Origin: Streptomyces sp. F001
Lineage (GTDB): Bacteria; Actinomycetota; Actinomycetes; Streptomycetales; Streptomycetaceae
NCBI RefSeq assembly: GCF_004187715.1
Contig: NZ_QZWF01000003.1
Span: 310,001 to 374,000, forward strand
Length of the DNA: 64,000 nt
Reading direction: 5' to 3'
Shown: positions 17,795 to 26,145 of the stretch, one piece after another
How the letters are laid out: each line of letters begins with the position of its first letter
Numbering within the stretch: the stretch's first letter is position 1
Program-made: the position numbers and the translations under genes
The notes under the pieces: generated by a model
The model's input: the letters and a program-made list of their open reading frames with translations, nothing else
What the model was told of the DNA's origin: nothing
The model's database searches: none

Positions 17795-20700
17795 GTGACT
17801 CGTCATACTTTCGTGCGTGGCTCCCTTGCCACCATCACCGGGTTGGCGCTCTCTGTGTCCGCCGTGCCGCTGGTAGCGCCTGCGCACGCGGAGACCGCAA
17901 CGGAGATCATCGTTCCCGCCACCATGCGCACGACTCCGCGCACGGCATATCTGCAGAGTGCGGGGGCCTCCGGCTTCCTCGAGTACCGTTCCACCGCCGA
18001 GGGCTCCGGCCTCTGGTGGACCGGCTACGACGGCAGCCGAAAGCCGGTGGAAGGAGGTGAGCGACTCGAGCCGCGCACTCCGGGTGCATACGGCACCGGT
18101 TCGGACGTCGTCGCCCTTCGCCCGTCCCAGAGCAGTGGTGGGCAAGTCCTGCTCCGGGACATGGGAACGGGCACGACGGAGACCGTGACGATTCCGGCGG
18201 ACCAGAGCTATATACGGACGTACGGGCGCACTGTCCTGACCGGCACTTCCACGGGTGGGGAACGCACTCGGCTGTTCCTGCTGCACGACGAGAACGGCAG
18301 CACGGTGCAGAAGCCCATCACCGGTTTCCCGGACGGGACGGTCTTCCCCTTTTACCCCACGGGTACCGCTTCCGGCATCTTCGTCAACTTCTACGGTCCG
18401 GACCGGGTTTTGCACTACGCCTGGGTGGATTTGGAGACCGGCACCGCCACGCTCTTGCCTTCTCAGGTGGCGAGCATGGACACCGTGGTGGGCTCCGATT
18501 ATCTGGCCAGCTGGTACTCCACGTCCCAGGTGCGGGTGTACGCCAAGGGTGCCTACGACGCGCCCGCGCACAAGGTTCCGTTCCCCCGCAACTCCGCGAA
18601 CAAGATCCTCGGCGTCGTCGGTGACTCGCTCGTCGTCGCGCGGCGCAGCGACTCCTCCGTCTGGAGTGTGTCCGCGCTGCCCTTCGACGGCTCCGCGGAG
18701 CTGCCCCTGGTCAAGCGGGCGGACCCCGCGGCCCTCGTCACCCCCGACGGCGGCCTGCTCCTTGCCGGCGGAGAGTCCTCCCTGGACTACGGCATCGCCA
18801 AGGTCGAGGCGGGGGCCGACGGTCTGCCCCGGATGCACCGCATCGTGGACCTTCCGGCCGTGCCGATGGGAATCGAGTCGCTCGATCTGAGCGGCGGTGA
18901 GCTGATGACCTACGAGTCCGGCGATGGCGCGACGCACCTGTACAGCCGCTCGCTGGTCACGGACGGGACCCTGACGGCGGGCACGCGCACAGACCGGGGA
19001 CGGACCCCAAGGTGCGGGGTCATGGCCGGGGACCACGGGGCCTGTCCCCAGCTCCTGGGTACGGGTGACGGACGGACGGTCTACCGGACCTGGGACGGGG
19101 AGCTCCACGTCCTGGACGGGGGTCAGTCGCTCCCCGGCACCGTGTTCGCCTCCGGCCTCCAGGACAACCATGGTCTCGTGGACGTCGAAGGCCGGTATGC
19201 GAGCTGGCGGGGACCCACGCCCACGGGAGACGGCCTGACGGTGACAGATCTGGACACACGGAAACCCGTGCTCACCCGCACGGGCGCAGCCGGTGCGGTC
19301 CCCACCGCCCTGTGGGGCCAGACGCTGTGGACGTGGTCCACCGGCGGTGGTGCGACGGCCACGGAAGTGCGTTCGGGCGACGCGATCACGTCGTTCCGGG
19401 TGGGCAACACCTGCAGCCCTGGGAGCTTGCAGGCGGTGGGGCGCTGGGTGTACTGGTCCGGCTGGTGCGATCTTCCTCAAGGGCACGAGTTGAAGGCTTT
19501 CGTGTACGACACCGGCAGGAAGACACTCATCGCCGCTCCGGCCGAAGGAGAGAACCGCCTGGGAGACGGCTTCCTGGTCACGCGTGACTCCAAGTCCGGG
19601 GCACTGACCCTCACGGATGTCAGAAGCGGCTCCGCGGTGAGCCGACCCCTGGCCGACAAGACCGGAAAGTGGGACGTCGATCCGTACACCGGCCTGGTCG
19701 GTTATGTGGACCCCGCCTCCCAGGACATCCACGTCGTACGGAGCGGCACGCCCGCCACAGACATCGCGGTCCTCGGAGCAAAGACGGAACCCTCGGTCAG
19801 CGTGCTGAGCTCGTCGTCCTTGTGGGACGGCACGTGGTGGCTGTCGAAGCCGGCCGCGTCGTGGACGCTGGTGCTCAGGAACAAGGCGACCGGCGCCACC
19901 GTGCGTACCCTGTCCGGCGGTGCCGCACACGACGCGGTCCAGGCGTCCTGGAACGGCAGGACGTCGACGGGCGCGTATGTGCCGAACGGCACGTACACCT
20001 GGACGCTGACGGTGACCCCGGCAGACGGGCAGGGCACGTCGGCGACGGCGTCCGGCTCGCTGAAGATGACCGGTGGCGCGGCCGTGAGACGCGACCATGT
20101 CGGCTCCGACGGCATCGGCGACCTGCTCACCCTCAACTCCTCCGGCGGCCTGACCTTCCAGCAGGGCACGGGCAAGGGCACGTTCTCCGGGAAGGTCTCC
20201 GGCAGCGGCTGGGCGACGAGCGTGCAGGCGGTGCCGGTCGGTGATCTGAGCGGGGACCGCTGCAACGACGTTCTCGTCAGGTTCAGCAGCGGGACGGTGC
20301 GGCTGTACAGGCCGGCCTGCAACGCCGCGCCGACGCCGTCGACGCCGTACACCACGATCTCGACGGGCACCGGCTGGAACCAGTACGACGTGCTCACCTC
20401 GCCCGGTGACGTGAACAAGGACGGGCGGCCCGACCTGCTCGCCCGTACCGCCTCCACCGGCGCCGTCTACCTCTACAAGGGCACCAGCACCGGCAAGCTG
20501 TCGTCCCGTGTGAAGCTGTACGACAACTGGAAGACGTACAAGAAGGTCGTGGGCGCCGGGGACCTGAACGGCGACGGCATCGGCGACCTCCTCGCCCAGG
20601 ACAAGACCAACGCGCTGTACCGCTACTACGGCACCGGCCAGGGCACCTTCTCCTCGCGGGTGAAGCTGTCCGCGAGCTGGGGCGTGTCCTACAACGCGGT

Positions 20701-20857
20701 CGTCGGGGCCGGCGACATCACCGGGGACGGCGCGGCCGACCTCGTCGCGCGCGACAGCGCCGGTGTGCTCTACCGCATCCCCGGCACCGGCAAGGGCTCG
20801 TTCGGGACCCGGGTGAAGATCGCGACCGGCTGGCAGGGCTACAAGGGCCTGTTCTGA
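17795..20857 (+). CDS. Large secreted FG-GAP/VCBS-repeat beta-propeller protein
   Basis: 1020 aa from GTG 17795 (GGAGGGG 6 nt before). A Sec signal peptide (VRGSLATITGLALSV, cleavage after AHA) leads a long beta-propeller-like region (~40-690), a FlgD-like Ig module (SWNGRTSTGAYVPNGTYTWT) and a C-terminal FG-GAP/VCBS region. The latter has repeated Ca-binding-type motifs: GDLSGDRCNDVLV, GDVNKDGRPDLLA, GDLNGDGIGDLLA and GDITGDGAADLVA. Proteins of this kind are extracellular in Streptomyces and of unknown task. The ending WQGYKGLF is typical of the family. A terminator follows at once. Confidence 0.88.
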   Translation: MTRHTFVRGSLATITGLALSVSAVPLVAPAHAETATEIIVPATMRTTPRTAYLQSAGASGFLEYRSTAEGSGLWWTGYDGSRKPVEGGERLEPRTPGAYGTGSDVVALRPSQSSGGQVLLRDMGTGTTETVTIPADQSYIRTYGRTVLTGTSTGGERTRLFLLHDENGSTVQKPITGFPDGTVFPFYPTGTASGIFVNFYGPDRVLHYAWVDLETGTATLLPSQVASMDTVVGSDYLASWYSTSQVRVYAKGAYDAPAHKVPFPRNSANKILGVVGDSLVVARRSDSSVWSVSALPFDGSAELPLVKRADPAALVTPDGGLLLAGGESSLDYGIAKVEAGADGLPRMHRIVDLPAVPMGIESLDLSGGELMTYESGDGATHLYSRSLVTDGTLTAGTRTDRGRTPRCGVMAGDHGACPQLLGTGDGRTVYRTWDGELHVLDGGQSLPGTVFASGLQDNHGLVDVEGRYASWRGPTPTGDGLTVTDLDTRKPVLTRTGAAGAVPTALWGQTLWTWSTGGGATATEVRSGDAITSFRVGNTCSPGSLQAVGRWVYWSGWCDLPQGHELKAFVYDTGRKTLIAAPAEGENRLGDGFLVTRDSKSGALTLTDVRSGSAVSRPLADKTGKWDVDPYTGLVGYVDPASQDIHVVRSGTPATDIAVLGAKTEPSVSVLSSSSLWDGTWWLSKPAASWTLVLRNKATGATVRTLSGGAAHDAVQASWNGRTSTGAYVPNGTYTWTLTVTPADGQGTSATASGSLKMTGGAAVRRDHVGSDGIGDLLTLNSSGGLTFQQGTGKGTFSGKVSGSGWATSVQAVPVGDLSGDRCNDVLVRFSSGTVRLYRPACNAAPTPSTPYTTISTGTGWNQYDVLTSPGDVNKDGRPDLLARTASTGAVYLYKGTSTGKLSSRVKLYDNWKTYKKVVGAGDLNGDGIGDLLAQDKTNALYRYYGTGQGTFSSRVKLSASWGVSYNAVVGAGDITGDGAADLVARDSAGVLYRIPGTGKGSFGTRVKIATGWQGYKGLF

Positions 20858-20873
20858 CCGGCCGACACCGAGG

Positions 20874-20904
20874 GGATGCCCGGAATTTCGCGTTCCGGGC
20901 ATCC
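20874..20904. terminator. Terminator of the FG-GAP gene
   Basis: 12-bp perfect stem GGATGCCCGGAA / TTCCGGGCATCC with a 7-nt loop, 17 nt after the stop. Confidence 0.8.
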
Positions 20905-20994
20905 TCTCGGCCTACGTAGCCGTGTCGTGTTAGGTCTGCTGACCCAGTCCCACATCAGACCGGTGGTCCGCGTTGATATCACCGGCTGATGTCA

Positions 20995-21025
20995 AAGGCC
21001 CTGCGGGATCATCCCGCAGGGCCTT
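20995..21025. terminator. Original terminator of the tRNA-Arg gene
   Basis: 15-bp perfect stem (20995-21009 and 21011-21025) directly past the displaced 3' end of tRNA-Arg. It differs from the hairpins beside the other two copies, so this copy is most likely the original chromosomal one. Confidence 0.7.
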
Positions 21026-21026
21026 C

Positions 21027-21076
21027 GACCTGTGCGCACTCGGCAGGATTCGAACCTGCAACCTTCTGATCCGTAG
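21027..21076 (-). repeat. att site A: displaced 3' half of tRNA-Arg(ACG)
   Basis: 50 nt identical to 53341-53390, covering the tRNA from the anticodon loop to the 3' end plus 8 nt beyond. The 5' half is missing, so it is not a tRNA gene. It marks the outer left boundary of the tandem integrated elements. Confidence 0.88.
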
Positions 21077-21248
21077 GATCGGGCAGCTCGTTGGGAGGGT
21101 GGCTCGCCTCCTCCCGGAGTGATTGCCGACGGTGGTGATCATCGGCCTCTGTGTGCCGTCGTTGCCGTCACTTACGGATCACTGATGGCTGCACCGCCGT
21201 GCAAGCGGAAGGTTTCACAGAACCTTTGGCCACGGATATTCTCCGGCG

Positions 21249-22232
21249 ATGTCGAATCAGTCAGTGACAGCGGGAGTCGCTCTCGCCGGTGTGATGGCGC
21301 ACTGCGGCGGAAGCCCGGTCGGCGCCGTGGAGTTTCTGGTGGGGGTCATAGCCTCCGCGCCGGCTGCCCCGGAGCCCTATGCGGCCCTTGCCGAGTTGTG
21401 GCAGGACCGGCGCTCGGAGCTGAAGGAGGGCCTCGAAGGGGACGGCTCCTTGAGCGCGGTGCTGGCGCAGGCGTACTTCCTGTTCCTCGACGGGGACGTG
21501 GACGACGCGGTTATGGCCCTTGGCTCGGTCACGGGGGTGCGGCCCGAGGTGGCGTGGGGAACTGCCCCGTGGTTCGGCGATGCGCGCTTTCTCGGCGTGG
21601 TGAGTGCCGAGGCGCTGGCCGAGGCGTGTCTGCGGACTTTGGACTACGGCCACGACCTGGACACCGAAGAGATGCGGAAGCGGTTCGCGCCTTGGTTCCA
21701 TGCCCTCGACGTGGTCTCCGACCGCAGTCCTGTACCGGAGTCGCTGGCTGCTATGGCCCGGCTACCCCGGGCCTGCGGCCGCTACGAGCTGGCTTTCGCC
21801 CTCTGCGACCGCGCCGATGCCGTCGATCGGGTCATGTGGACTGCGGTCGCGCGAGCGAGCACCTGGCGGGCGATGGGAGACCTGGACCAGGCTGCGGCGG
21901 CCTTCGAACAGGCCCTGGCGCTGGACGCCACCAACTGGTCCCTCTACCTGGACCTTGCCGACGTGCGTGCCTTGCAGGGCGACTTCGCCGCAGCGGTGTC
22001 CCTCGTCGAACAGGGCCTGCGACACGAACCCCACGAAGCCTCCCTGCGCGCGGCGAGTGCCGCCTATCGCGCACGTCTGTCCGGCTCGTCCGACGACCTG
22101 CGGGCGCTGATCGACCTGGCGCCGGAGCTCGCGAACACCTCCTACCGGAACCTGCTGATCGACTACGCGTGCGCGGGGCCGGAGCTGCCCCGGAGACTCG
22201 TGGCCAAGGCCCGCCATATCCGCAAGAACTGA
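21249..22232 (+). CDS. TPR-containing protein of unknown function
   Basis: 327 aa, helical throughout. C-terminal tetratricopeptide units are visible (ARASTWRAMGDLDQAAAAFE, QALALDATNWSLYLDLADVR, LQGDFAAAVSLVEQGLRHEP). The N-terminal half (GGSPVGAVEFLVGVIASAP) also looks like degenerate helical repeats. No enzyme motif, signal peptide or TM. TPRs usually bind peptides, so it may be a scaffold for neighbours, but there is no operon partner: the NUDIX gene is 240 nt away. Confidence 0.75.
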   Translation: MSNQSVTAGVALAGVMAHCGGSPVGAVEFLVGVIASAPAAPEPYAALAELWQDRRSELKEGLEGDGSLSAVLAQAYFLFLDGDVDDAVMALGSVTGVRPEVAWGTAPWFGDARFLGVVSAEALAEACLRTLDYGHDLDTEEMRKRFAPWFHALDVVSDRSPVPESLAAMARLPRACGRYELAFALCDRADAVDRVMWTAVARASTWRAMGDLDQAAAAFEQALALDATNWSLYLDLADVRALQGDFAAAVSLVEQGLRHEPHEASLRAASAAYRARLSGSSDDLRALIDLAPELANTSYRNLLIDYACAGPELPRRLVAKARHIRKN

Positions 22233-22473
22233 ACAGGCACCCTGCGCAAGGGATGTCGTGGGCCGGAGCGGAACTTCGTGTCCGCAACAGCCCTTCCGCG
22301 CTACAAGATTCTCGCGCGATGACTGGCACCAGCCGAGCACGATCGCGGCTCTCCTCGACTACTTCTTCCCACGCAACTGAGCATCTCGTCAATCTGACGC
22401 GAAAGGGGCCGAACCTGCGTCCACCTCCGGATCGGTCTGAGATCCTGGAGACCGATCGAGAGGGGCCGCAGGT

Positions 22474-23007
22474 ATGGAGTGGAAGACGCACGGTGAGCGA
22501 CAGATCTACACCAACAAGTGGGTGAATCTGTGCCTGGTTGACGTCCAGCAGCCGGACGGGCGCAGGTGGGAGTACCACGTCGTTCGCCTCCGGCACCTGG
22601 CCGTGGCCGCCGTGATCAATGATCGTCAAGAGGTCCTGATGATGTGGCGGCACCGCTTCATCACAGACTCGTGGGCCTGGGAGTTGCCCATGGGCTTGGT
22701 CGAAGAGGGCGAGTCCCCGGAGGAGGCGGCGGCCCGGGAAGTCCTGGAAGAGACGGGCTGGCGTCCTGGCCCCATCAAACCTCTGATCTATGCCGAGCCG
22801 GCCAACGGGATCACCGACTCGCAGCACCACGTCTTCCGCGTGGACGGCGCGACCTACGCCGGGCCGCCCACGGAGAAGAACGAGTCCGACCGCATCGAGT
22901 GGATACCCCTCTCGGAGGTGCGGGGCATGATCGACCGCCGGGAGGTTGTGAGCAGTGGATCGCTCGTCGGCCTGCTGTACCTGCTCATGGATGAAGCGAT
23001 CCGCTGA
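22474..23007 (+). CDS. NUDIX hydrolase
   Basis: 177 aa. A full Nudix box at ~73-95: GLVEEGESPEEAAAREVLEE followed by TGW, with the metal-binding REVLEE. The N-terminus (MEWKTHGERQIYTNKWVNL) resembles ADP-ribose pyrophosphatase-like members; the exact nucleotide substrate cannot be told. Its end overlaps the convergent TPR regulator gene by 23 nt. NUDIX genes paired with TPR regulators of this type are frequent in Streptomyces. Confidence 0.9.
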   Translation: MEWKTHGERQIYTNKWVNLCLVDVQQPDGRRWEYHVVRLRHLAVAAVINDRQEVLMMWRHRFITDSWAWELPMGLVEEGESPEEAAAREVLEETGWRPGPIKPLIYAEPANGITDSQHHVFRVDGATYAGPPTEKNESDRIEWIPLSEVRGMIDRREVVSSGSLVGLLYLLMDEAIR

Positions 23008-23917
23008 CTGGTGGGAGGAGTTCCCGTAGCCGTGCTTCGAAGGCCAGGGCTACGGGCTCCTGCCGGTGCGGGGCCAACTGGTCGTAGAACTCTCGGAGAT
23101 GCCCCGACACACGCTCGGAGGCCACTGCCGAAGCAGGCTCCAGAGCTTGCGTCGCGGTGTGGCACGCCTGATCAAGCTTGCCCTGATCCAGCTGCGTACG
23201 AGCCAGCCAGAACGAGTGAAACGCGCGGCCTCGCTGGTTGGTGCGGTCCTCTCGCCGCAGAGCATCCGCGATCAAGGGCTCGGCAGTCGCTGCTTCGCCC
23301 AGTCGGCCGTGCGCAATGCCCGTGTCCACGATGAGCTTCGGCTCGTCAAAGTAGGCCACCCATGAAGGGTCCGGGTCACTCGCCTGGATCTGCTCGAATT
23401 GGCGGTGCGCTTCTCCGATCGCCCGGTGAGTGCAGTCCCGGTTGCCGAGGGTGGCATGGGCGAAGGCTTCACGCATGGACAGCATCGACAGGACACGTGG
23501 GGTGCTGCCGAGGGCCGAACGAGCCTGGTCCTGGGCGGCGGTCACGAGTGCGAGAGAGTCCGCGGGCTTGTCCTGGTAGGTGGCTTGCAAGCTCATGCAG
23601 GCAAGGACGTTGGCCATGAACTGGCGGTCGTCGATTTCCTTGGCCAGTTGCAGGGCCTCGGTGAAGTACGCGCGGGCCTGGTTGTACTGGCGGGCGTCGA
23701 AGTAGGTCCAGCCGGTGAGGCGTGCCAACTCGGCCGCGATGCCGCACAGGCCGTTGTGGATGGACGGTGGCCGGTTCTCCTTCAGGAGTCCTACGACATA
23801 CCGGAGCTGGCCGACGATGGCCGGTCTCAGGGCCTCGCCGCCGTGCTGGTCGTCCCGTCGCCAGTAGTCCTCGATGGAGGAGCGAAAGGCGTCAAGTGTC
23901 GCTGTGCTGAGCCTCAT
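22985..23917 (-). CDS. TPR-domain transcriptional-regulator-like protein lacking its HTH
   Basis: 310 aa from ATG 23917 (MRLSTATLDAFRSSIEDYW). It matches the C-terminal TPR sensor part of large XRE-type Streptomyces regulators (LTGWTYFDARQYNQARAYFT, HATLGNRDCTHRAIGEAHRQ). The usual N-terminal HTH of ~100 aa is absent; upstream sequence shows none in any frame. It may be a truncated regulator or a stand-alone ligand-sensing domain. An intact relative with HTH lies at 61.4-62.7 kb. Confidence 0.75.
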   Translation of the reverse strand: MRLSTATLDAFRSSIEDYWRRDDQHGGEALRPAIVGQLRYVVGLLKENRPPSIHNGLCGIAAELARLTGWTYFDARQYNQARAYFTEALQLAKEIDDRQFMANVLACMSLQATYQDKPADSLALVTAAQDQARSALGSTPRVLSMLSMREAFAHATLGNRDCTHRAIGEAHRQFEQIQASDPDPSWVAYFDEPKLIVDTGIAHGRLGEAATAEPLIADALRREDRTNQRGRAFHSFWLARTQLDQGKLDQACHTATQALEPASAVASERVSGHLREFYDQLAPHRQEPVALAFEARLRELLPPVSGSLHP

Positions 23918-24052
23918 CCACGTGGCCAAGGCCAGGATGCGCAGTGCGACTCGGACTGCGGCCGACCGTACGGTCAGGCGTAGCACACGGCACCGCGACG
24001 CGGCCGGCCTCGACTCGTGGTCGGCCGCGTTCGCCAGGAAGGAGAAGAGACC

Positions 24053-24889
24053 TTGTCCGGCTCAACCCCTGAGCTGCCGATCGTGGTGCTCGACGCGCTC
24101 ATGCCTACAACTCAGCACTTGGTCATCAACCGGCGGGGCTCCACCGTCTGGGAGGTGGAGAGTCATCGGGGCCACTACGCCGTGAAGCTCGGTTATCCGA
24201 TCGAGGCCACGGCTGACTGGCCTGCCCAGCCCTGGACCGCGCTCGCGCCCGCACGCGAGGGTGCCGTGCTGCATCGCCTCGGCTTCGATGACATTGCGTA
24301 CGGCGAGTGGGAGCACGGTACGTGGAACTTCCAGCCCTGGCATGAAGGGCCGGACCTGTACAGGCTGTGGGCGCCCTGCCGCAGGCGCGACTCGTCCATG
24401 GAACCGCACACCAGCGTGGCCCTGGGATGCGTCGAAGCGTTGGCCGAACTCCACGCCAAGGGCTGGGCCCACGGTGATGTGCAGCCCGCCCACTTCATCA
24501 TCGGACCGGAGCGGACGCACCTCATCGACCTCGCCCTTGCCCGAGGCGAGCACGTGCCCGAGGGGTACGACTTCCCGTTCCGCGGCTGCCTCGTCCACTA
24601 CGAGGCGCCGGAGATCGCGCGCAGCGTGCTCGCCACCGGAGAAGCCGAGCCGACGCAGGAAGCCGACATCTATGCACTCGGCGCCTCCCTGCTCATCTCC
24701 GCCACAGGCTGGCGGGCGGTCGAGTACCCCGACGACGCTCCGCGCCCCGTGCAGAGAGAGGCCGTAGCAAACGGCAGGCGTCGCCCCGTGAAGGCGCCCG
24801 GTGAGCTGGGTGAACTGATCGACGCAATGCTCAGCCACGCTCCCGAGGACCGGCCGACCATCTACGAGGTGGGTAAGGCCCTGAGCTGA
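24053..24889 (+). CDS. Protein-kinase-like (Ser/Thr or small-molecule kinase) protein
   Basis: 278 aa. TTG start at 24053, with AGGAGAAG 5 nt upstream, fits better than the ATG 12 codons earlier. Kinase landmarks: VKLG (probable catalytic Lys), a catalytic loop HGDVQPAHFII (Asp as in HxD), LIDLALARGE (DFG replaced by DLA) and an APE-like motif YEAPEIARS. The changed DFG and Gly-loop make it an atypical kinase. It is soluble, with no PASTA or TM region. Target unknown. Confidence 0.8.
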   Translation: MSGSTPELPIVVLDALMPTTQHLVINRRGSTVWEVESHRGHYAVKLGYPIEATADWPAQPWTALAPAREGAVLHRLGFDDIAYGEWEHGTWNFQPWHEGPDLYRLWAPCRRRDSSMEPHTSVALGCVEALAELHAKGWAHGDVQPAHFIIGPERTHLIDLALARGEHVPEGYDFPFRGCLVHYEAPEIARSVLATGEAEPTQEADIYALGASLLISATGWRAVEYPDDAPRPVQREAVANGRRRPVKAPGELGELIDAMLSHAPEDRPTIYEVGKALS

Positions 24890-24993
24890 TCCCGCAGCCT
24901 CGATTCATCCGCCCCTCTTACGGCGGAGGCCGACGGCACAGCACCGGAGGGCAGTCCGATCGTGAAATGCCTGATCAGGGCACTGAATGTGGA

Positions 24994-25518
24994 TCACCGG
25001 GTCACCGGGCGGACCGGCAGATCCTCAGACGCATGCAACAGATCGGTGCGTGAAGGCGTCCGATGATCTCCGGAAGGACGCGGCCACGCTCCCAGCGCTC
25101 GTCGAGCAGTGCTGAGCCGCTCTCGGGCCTTGCCGAGCCAGTCGGACTTGAGGTCGAGGGGGACTCGGACAGTGACCTGCGTGCTGGGGGCGTCGTGGAC
25201 CTCGACCATGTACGGGTCCTGCGCCACGAAGGTGAGGTAGGCCGTGCGACCACCCTTCGGCCAGTCCGCCGCGAACTCGGAGTCGTCGTCGCCGGCCTCG
25301 GCGTCGGCTCCTTCGATGGCGTCGAGGAGCGCTCCCCACTCCTCGATGTCGTCGGCGTCGAGGCCCGTCCGCACGGCGGCGTTCACGAAGTCGCTGCGGA
25401 TGACGATCTCTGCGTCGTAGTAGCCCTGCTGCGGAGTCGTCGACAGCAACCGAACAGTGACGCTCTGCAGCCCGTCGTCGAGGCGGCTCAATTCGACCGG
25501 CTCGGCGCTCTCGATCAC
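24994..25518 (-). CDS. DUF5959-family protein
   Basis: 174 aa from GTG 25518, with GGGGGAGG just before. Recognisable by YDAEIVIRSDFVNAAVRTGL, DIEEWGALLDAI and VEVHDAPSTQVTVRVPLDL, features of the DUF5959 family, which I know mainly from Streptomyces and whose function is unknown. The last ~25 residues (PSGDHRTPSRTDLL onward) look unlike the family and may be a shifted tail. It lies where an integrase would be expected for the first element. A truncated relative is at 30,031. Confidence 0.75.
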   Translation of the reverse strand: MIESAEPVELSRLDDGLQSVTVRLLSTTPQQGYYDAEIVIRSDFVNAAVRTGLDADDIEEWGALLDAIEGADAEAGDDDSEFAADWPKGGRTAYLTFVAQDPYMVEVHDAPSTQVTVRVPLDLKSDWLGKARERLSTARRALGAWPRPSGDHRTPSRTDLLHASEDLPVRPVTR

Positions 25519-25586
25519 GGTTCCTCCCCCGGTCGGCTCACATCACCCGTCGCCTGTTTCGCTGCCGTACTCCCCATCAACGCCAG

Positions 25587-25610
25587 AGGCCCCGGATCTC
25601 TCCGGGGCCT
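25587..25610. terminator. Element-borne terminator beside att B
   Basis: 10-bp perfect stem AGGCCCCGGA / TCCGGGGCCT with loop TCTC, like the hairpin beside att C but unlike that of att A. Confidence 0.65.
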
Positions 25611-25612
25611 TC

Positions 25613-25662
25613 GACCTGTGCGCACTCGGCAGGATTCGAACCTGCAACCTTCTGATCCGTAG
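25613..25662 (-). repeat. att site B: second displaced 3' half of tRNA-Arg
   Basis: 50 nt identical to copies A and C. It is the junction between the first and second integrated elements and serves as left end of the intact AICE. Confidence 0.88.
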
Positions 25663-26077
25663 CTCTACAGAGATCGGTCATTGAAGGTCATACAGGCTGC
25701 CGGGATGCCCATGAGGGCCGGTGTGGGGCGCTGGCGGTTGCTGAGGTTGCTGTACTTCGCTGCTGTACAGCAGCGGATCAGATCTCCCACAGTGTCTCCG
25801 TGCGCGTTCTCGGTCGCTTTCAACCCGGAATTCTGACAGGCCACGACTTCCTCGATTGCGAGATCGTCATCATGGGGGAATCGGTCAGCGCCTCCTTCCC
25901 CGTGTGAGCCGAGGCGCGACAGTTGTCACATGAGCAGGCTGGTTGTCACCCCGTGGGAAGTTCGCCCAGGCGCGCGTTCTCGGGCTCCGGCTGGGTCGTG
26001 GAGGGTGCGTTGTCGGCGGCGGCTGAATCGTGACCCACTTTGGGCGTGTGAGTTCGCCGTCAGAGGGTCAGGGTTCG
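25663..26077. other. Left end of the AICE, no gene
   Basis: Holds a 22-bp direct copy (25747-25768) of a sequence next to the integrase end (53277-53298). Otherwise nothing recognisable. Confidence 0.5.
25747..25768. repeat. Left copy of a 22-bp att-arm repeat
   Basis: Identical to 53277-53298, which lies between the int stop and att C. Internally it repeats GCTGTAC. Likely integrase or Xis arm-binding sequence. Confidence 0.6.
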
Positions 26078-26145
26078 GGCTCTGCCAAGATTTCCGTGAA
26101 GCCGATCGTGATCCTGTGCGCCGGTGACGCTCCGTCACACCTGGC

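Larger units (their letters stand above)
21027..25662. mobile_element. Remnant of a first integrative element at tRNA-Arg
   Basis: Bounded by two 50-nt tRNA 3'-half copies (A and B). The right end (terminator plus about 35 nt before it) resembles the right end of the complete element at 53.3 kb, so both came from related elements. No integrase or transfer gene remains. It holds a TPR protein, NUDIX, a truncated regulator, a protein kinase and DUF5959. Confidence 0.7.

Noticed and set aside
17738..20902. A 1054-codon open frame antisense to the FG-GAP gene
   Set aside because: Shadow of GC-rich coding DNA: no start site, no family features, composition Arg/Gly/Ala-rich. Plus-strand gene has signal peptide and clear motifs.
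22985..23986. Extended N-terminus of the TPR regulator-like protein to 23,986
   Set aside because: The added 23 residues do not form an HTH and have no ribosome site; kept the ATG at 23917 but uncertain.
21027..25662. Two tRNA-Arg copies at A and B as extra tRNA genes
   Set aside because: Both lack the 5' half (acceptor 5' strand, D-arm and half the anticodon stem).
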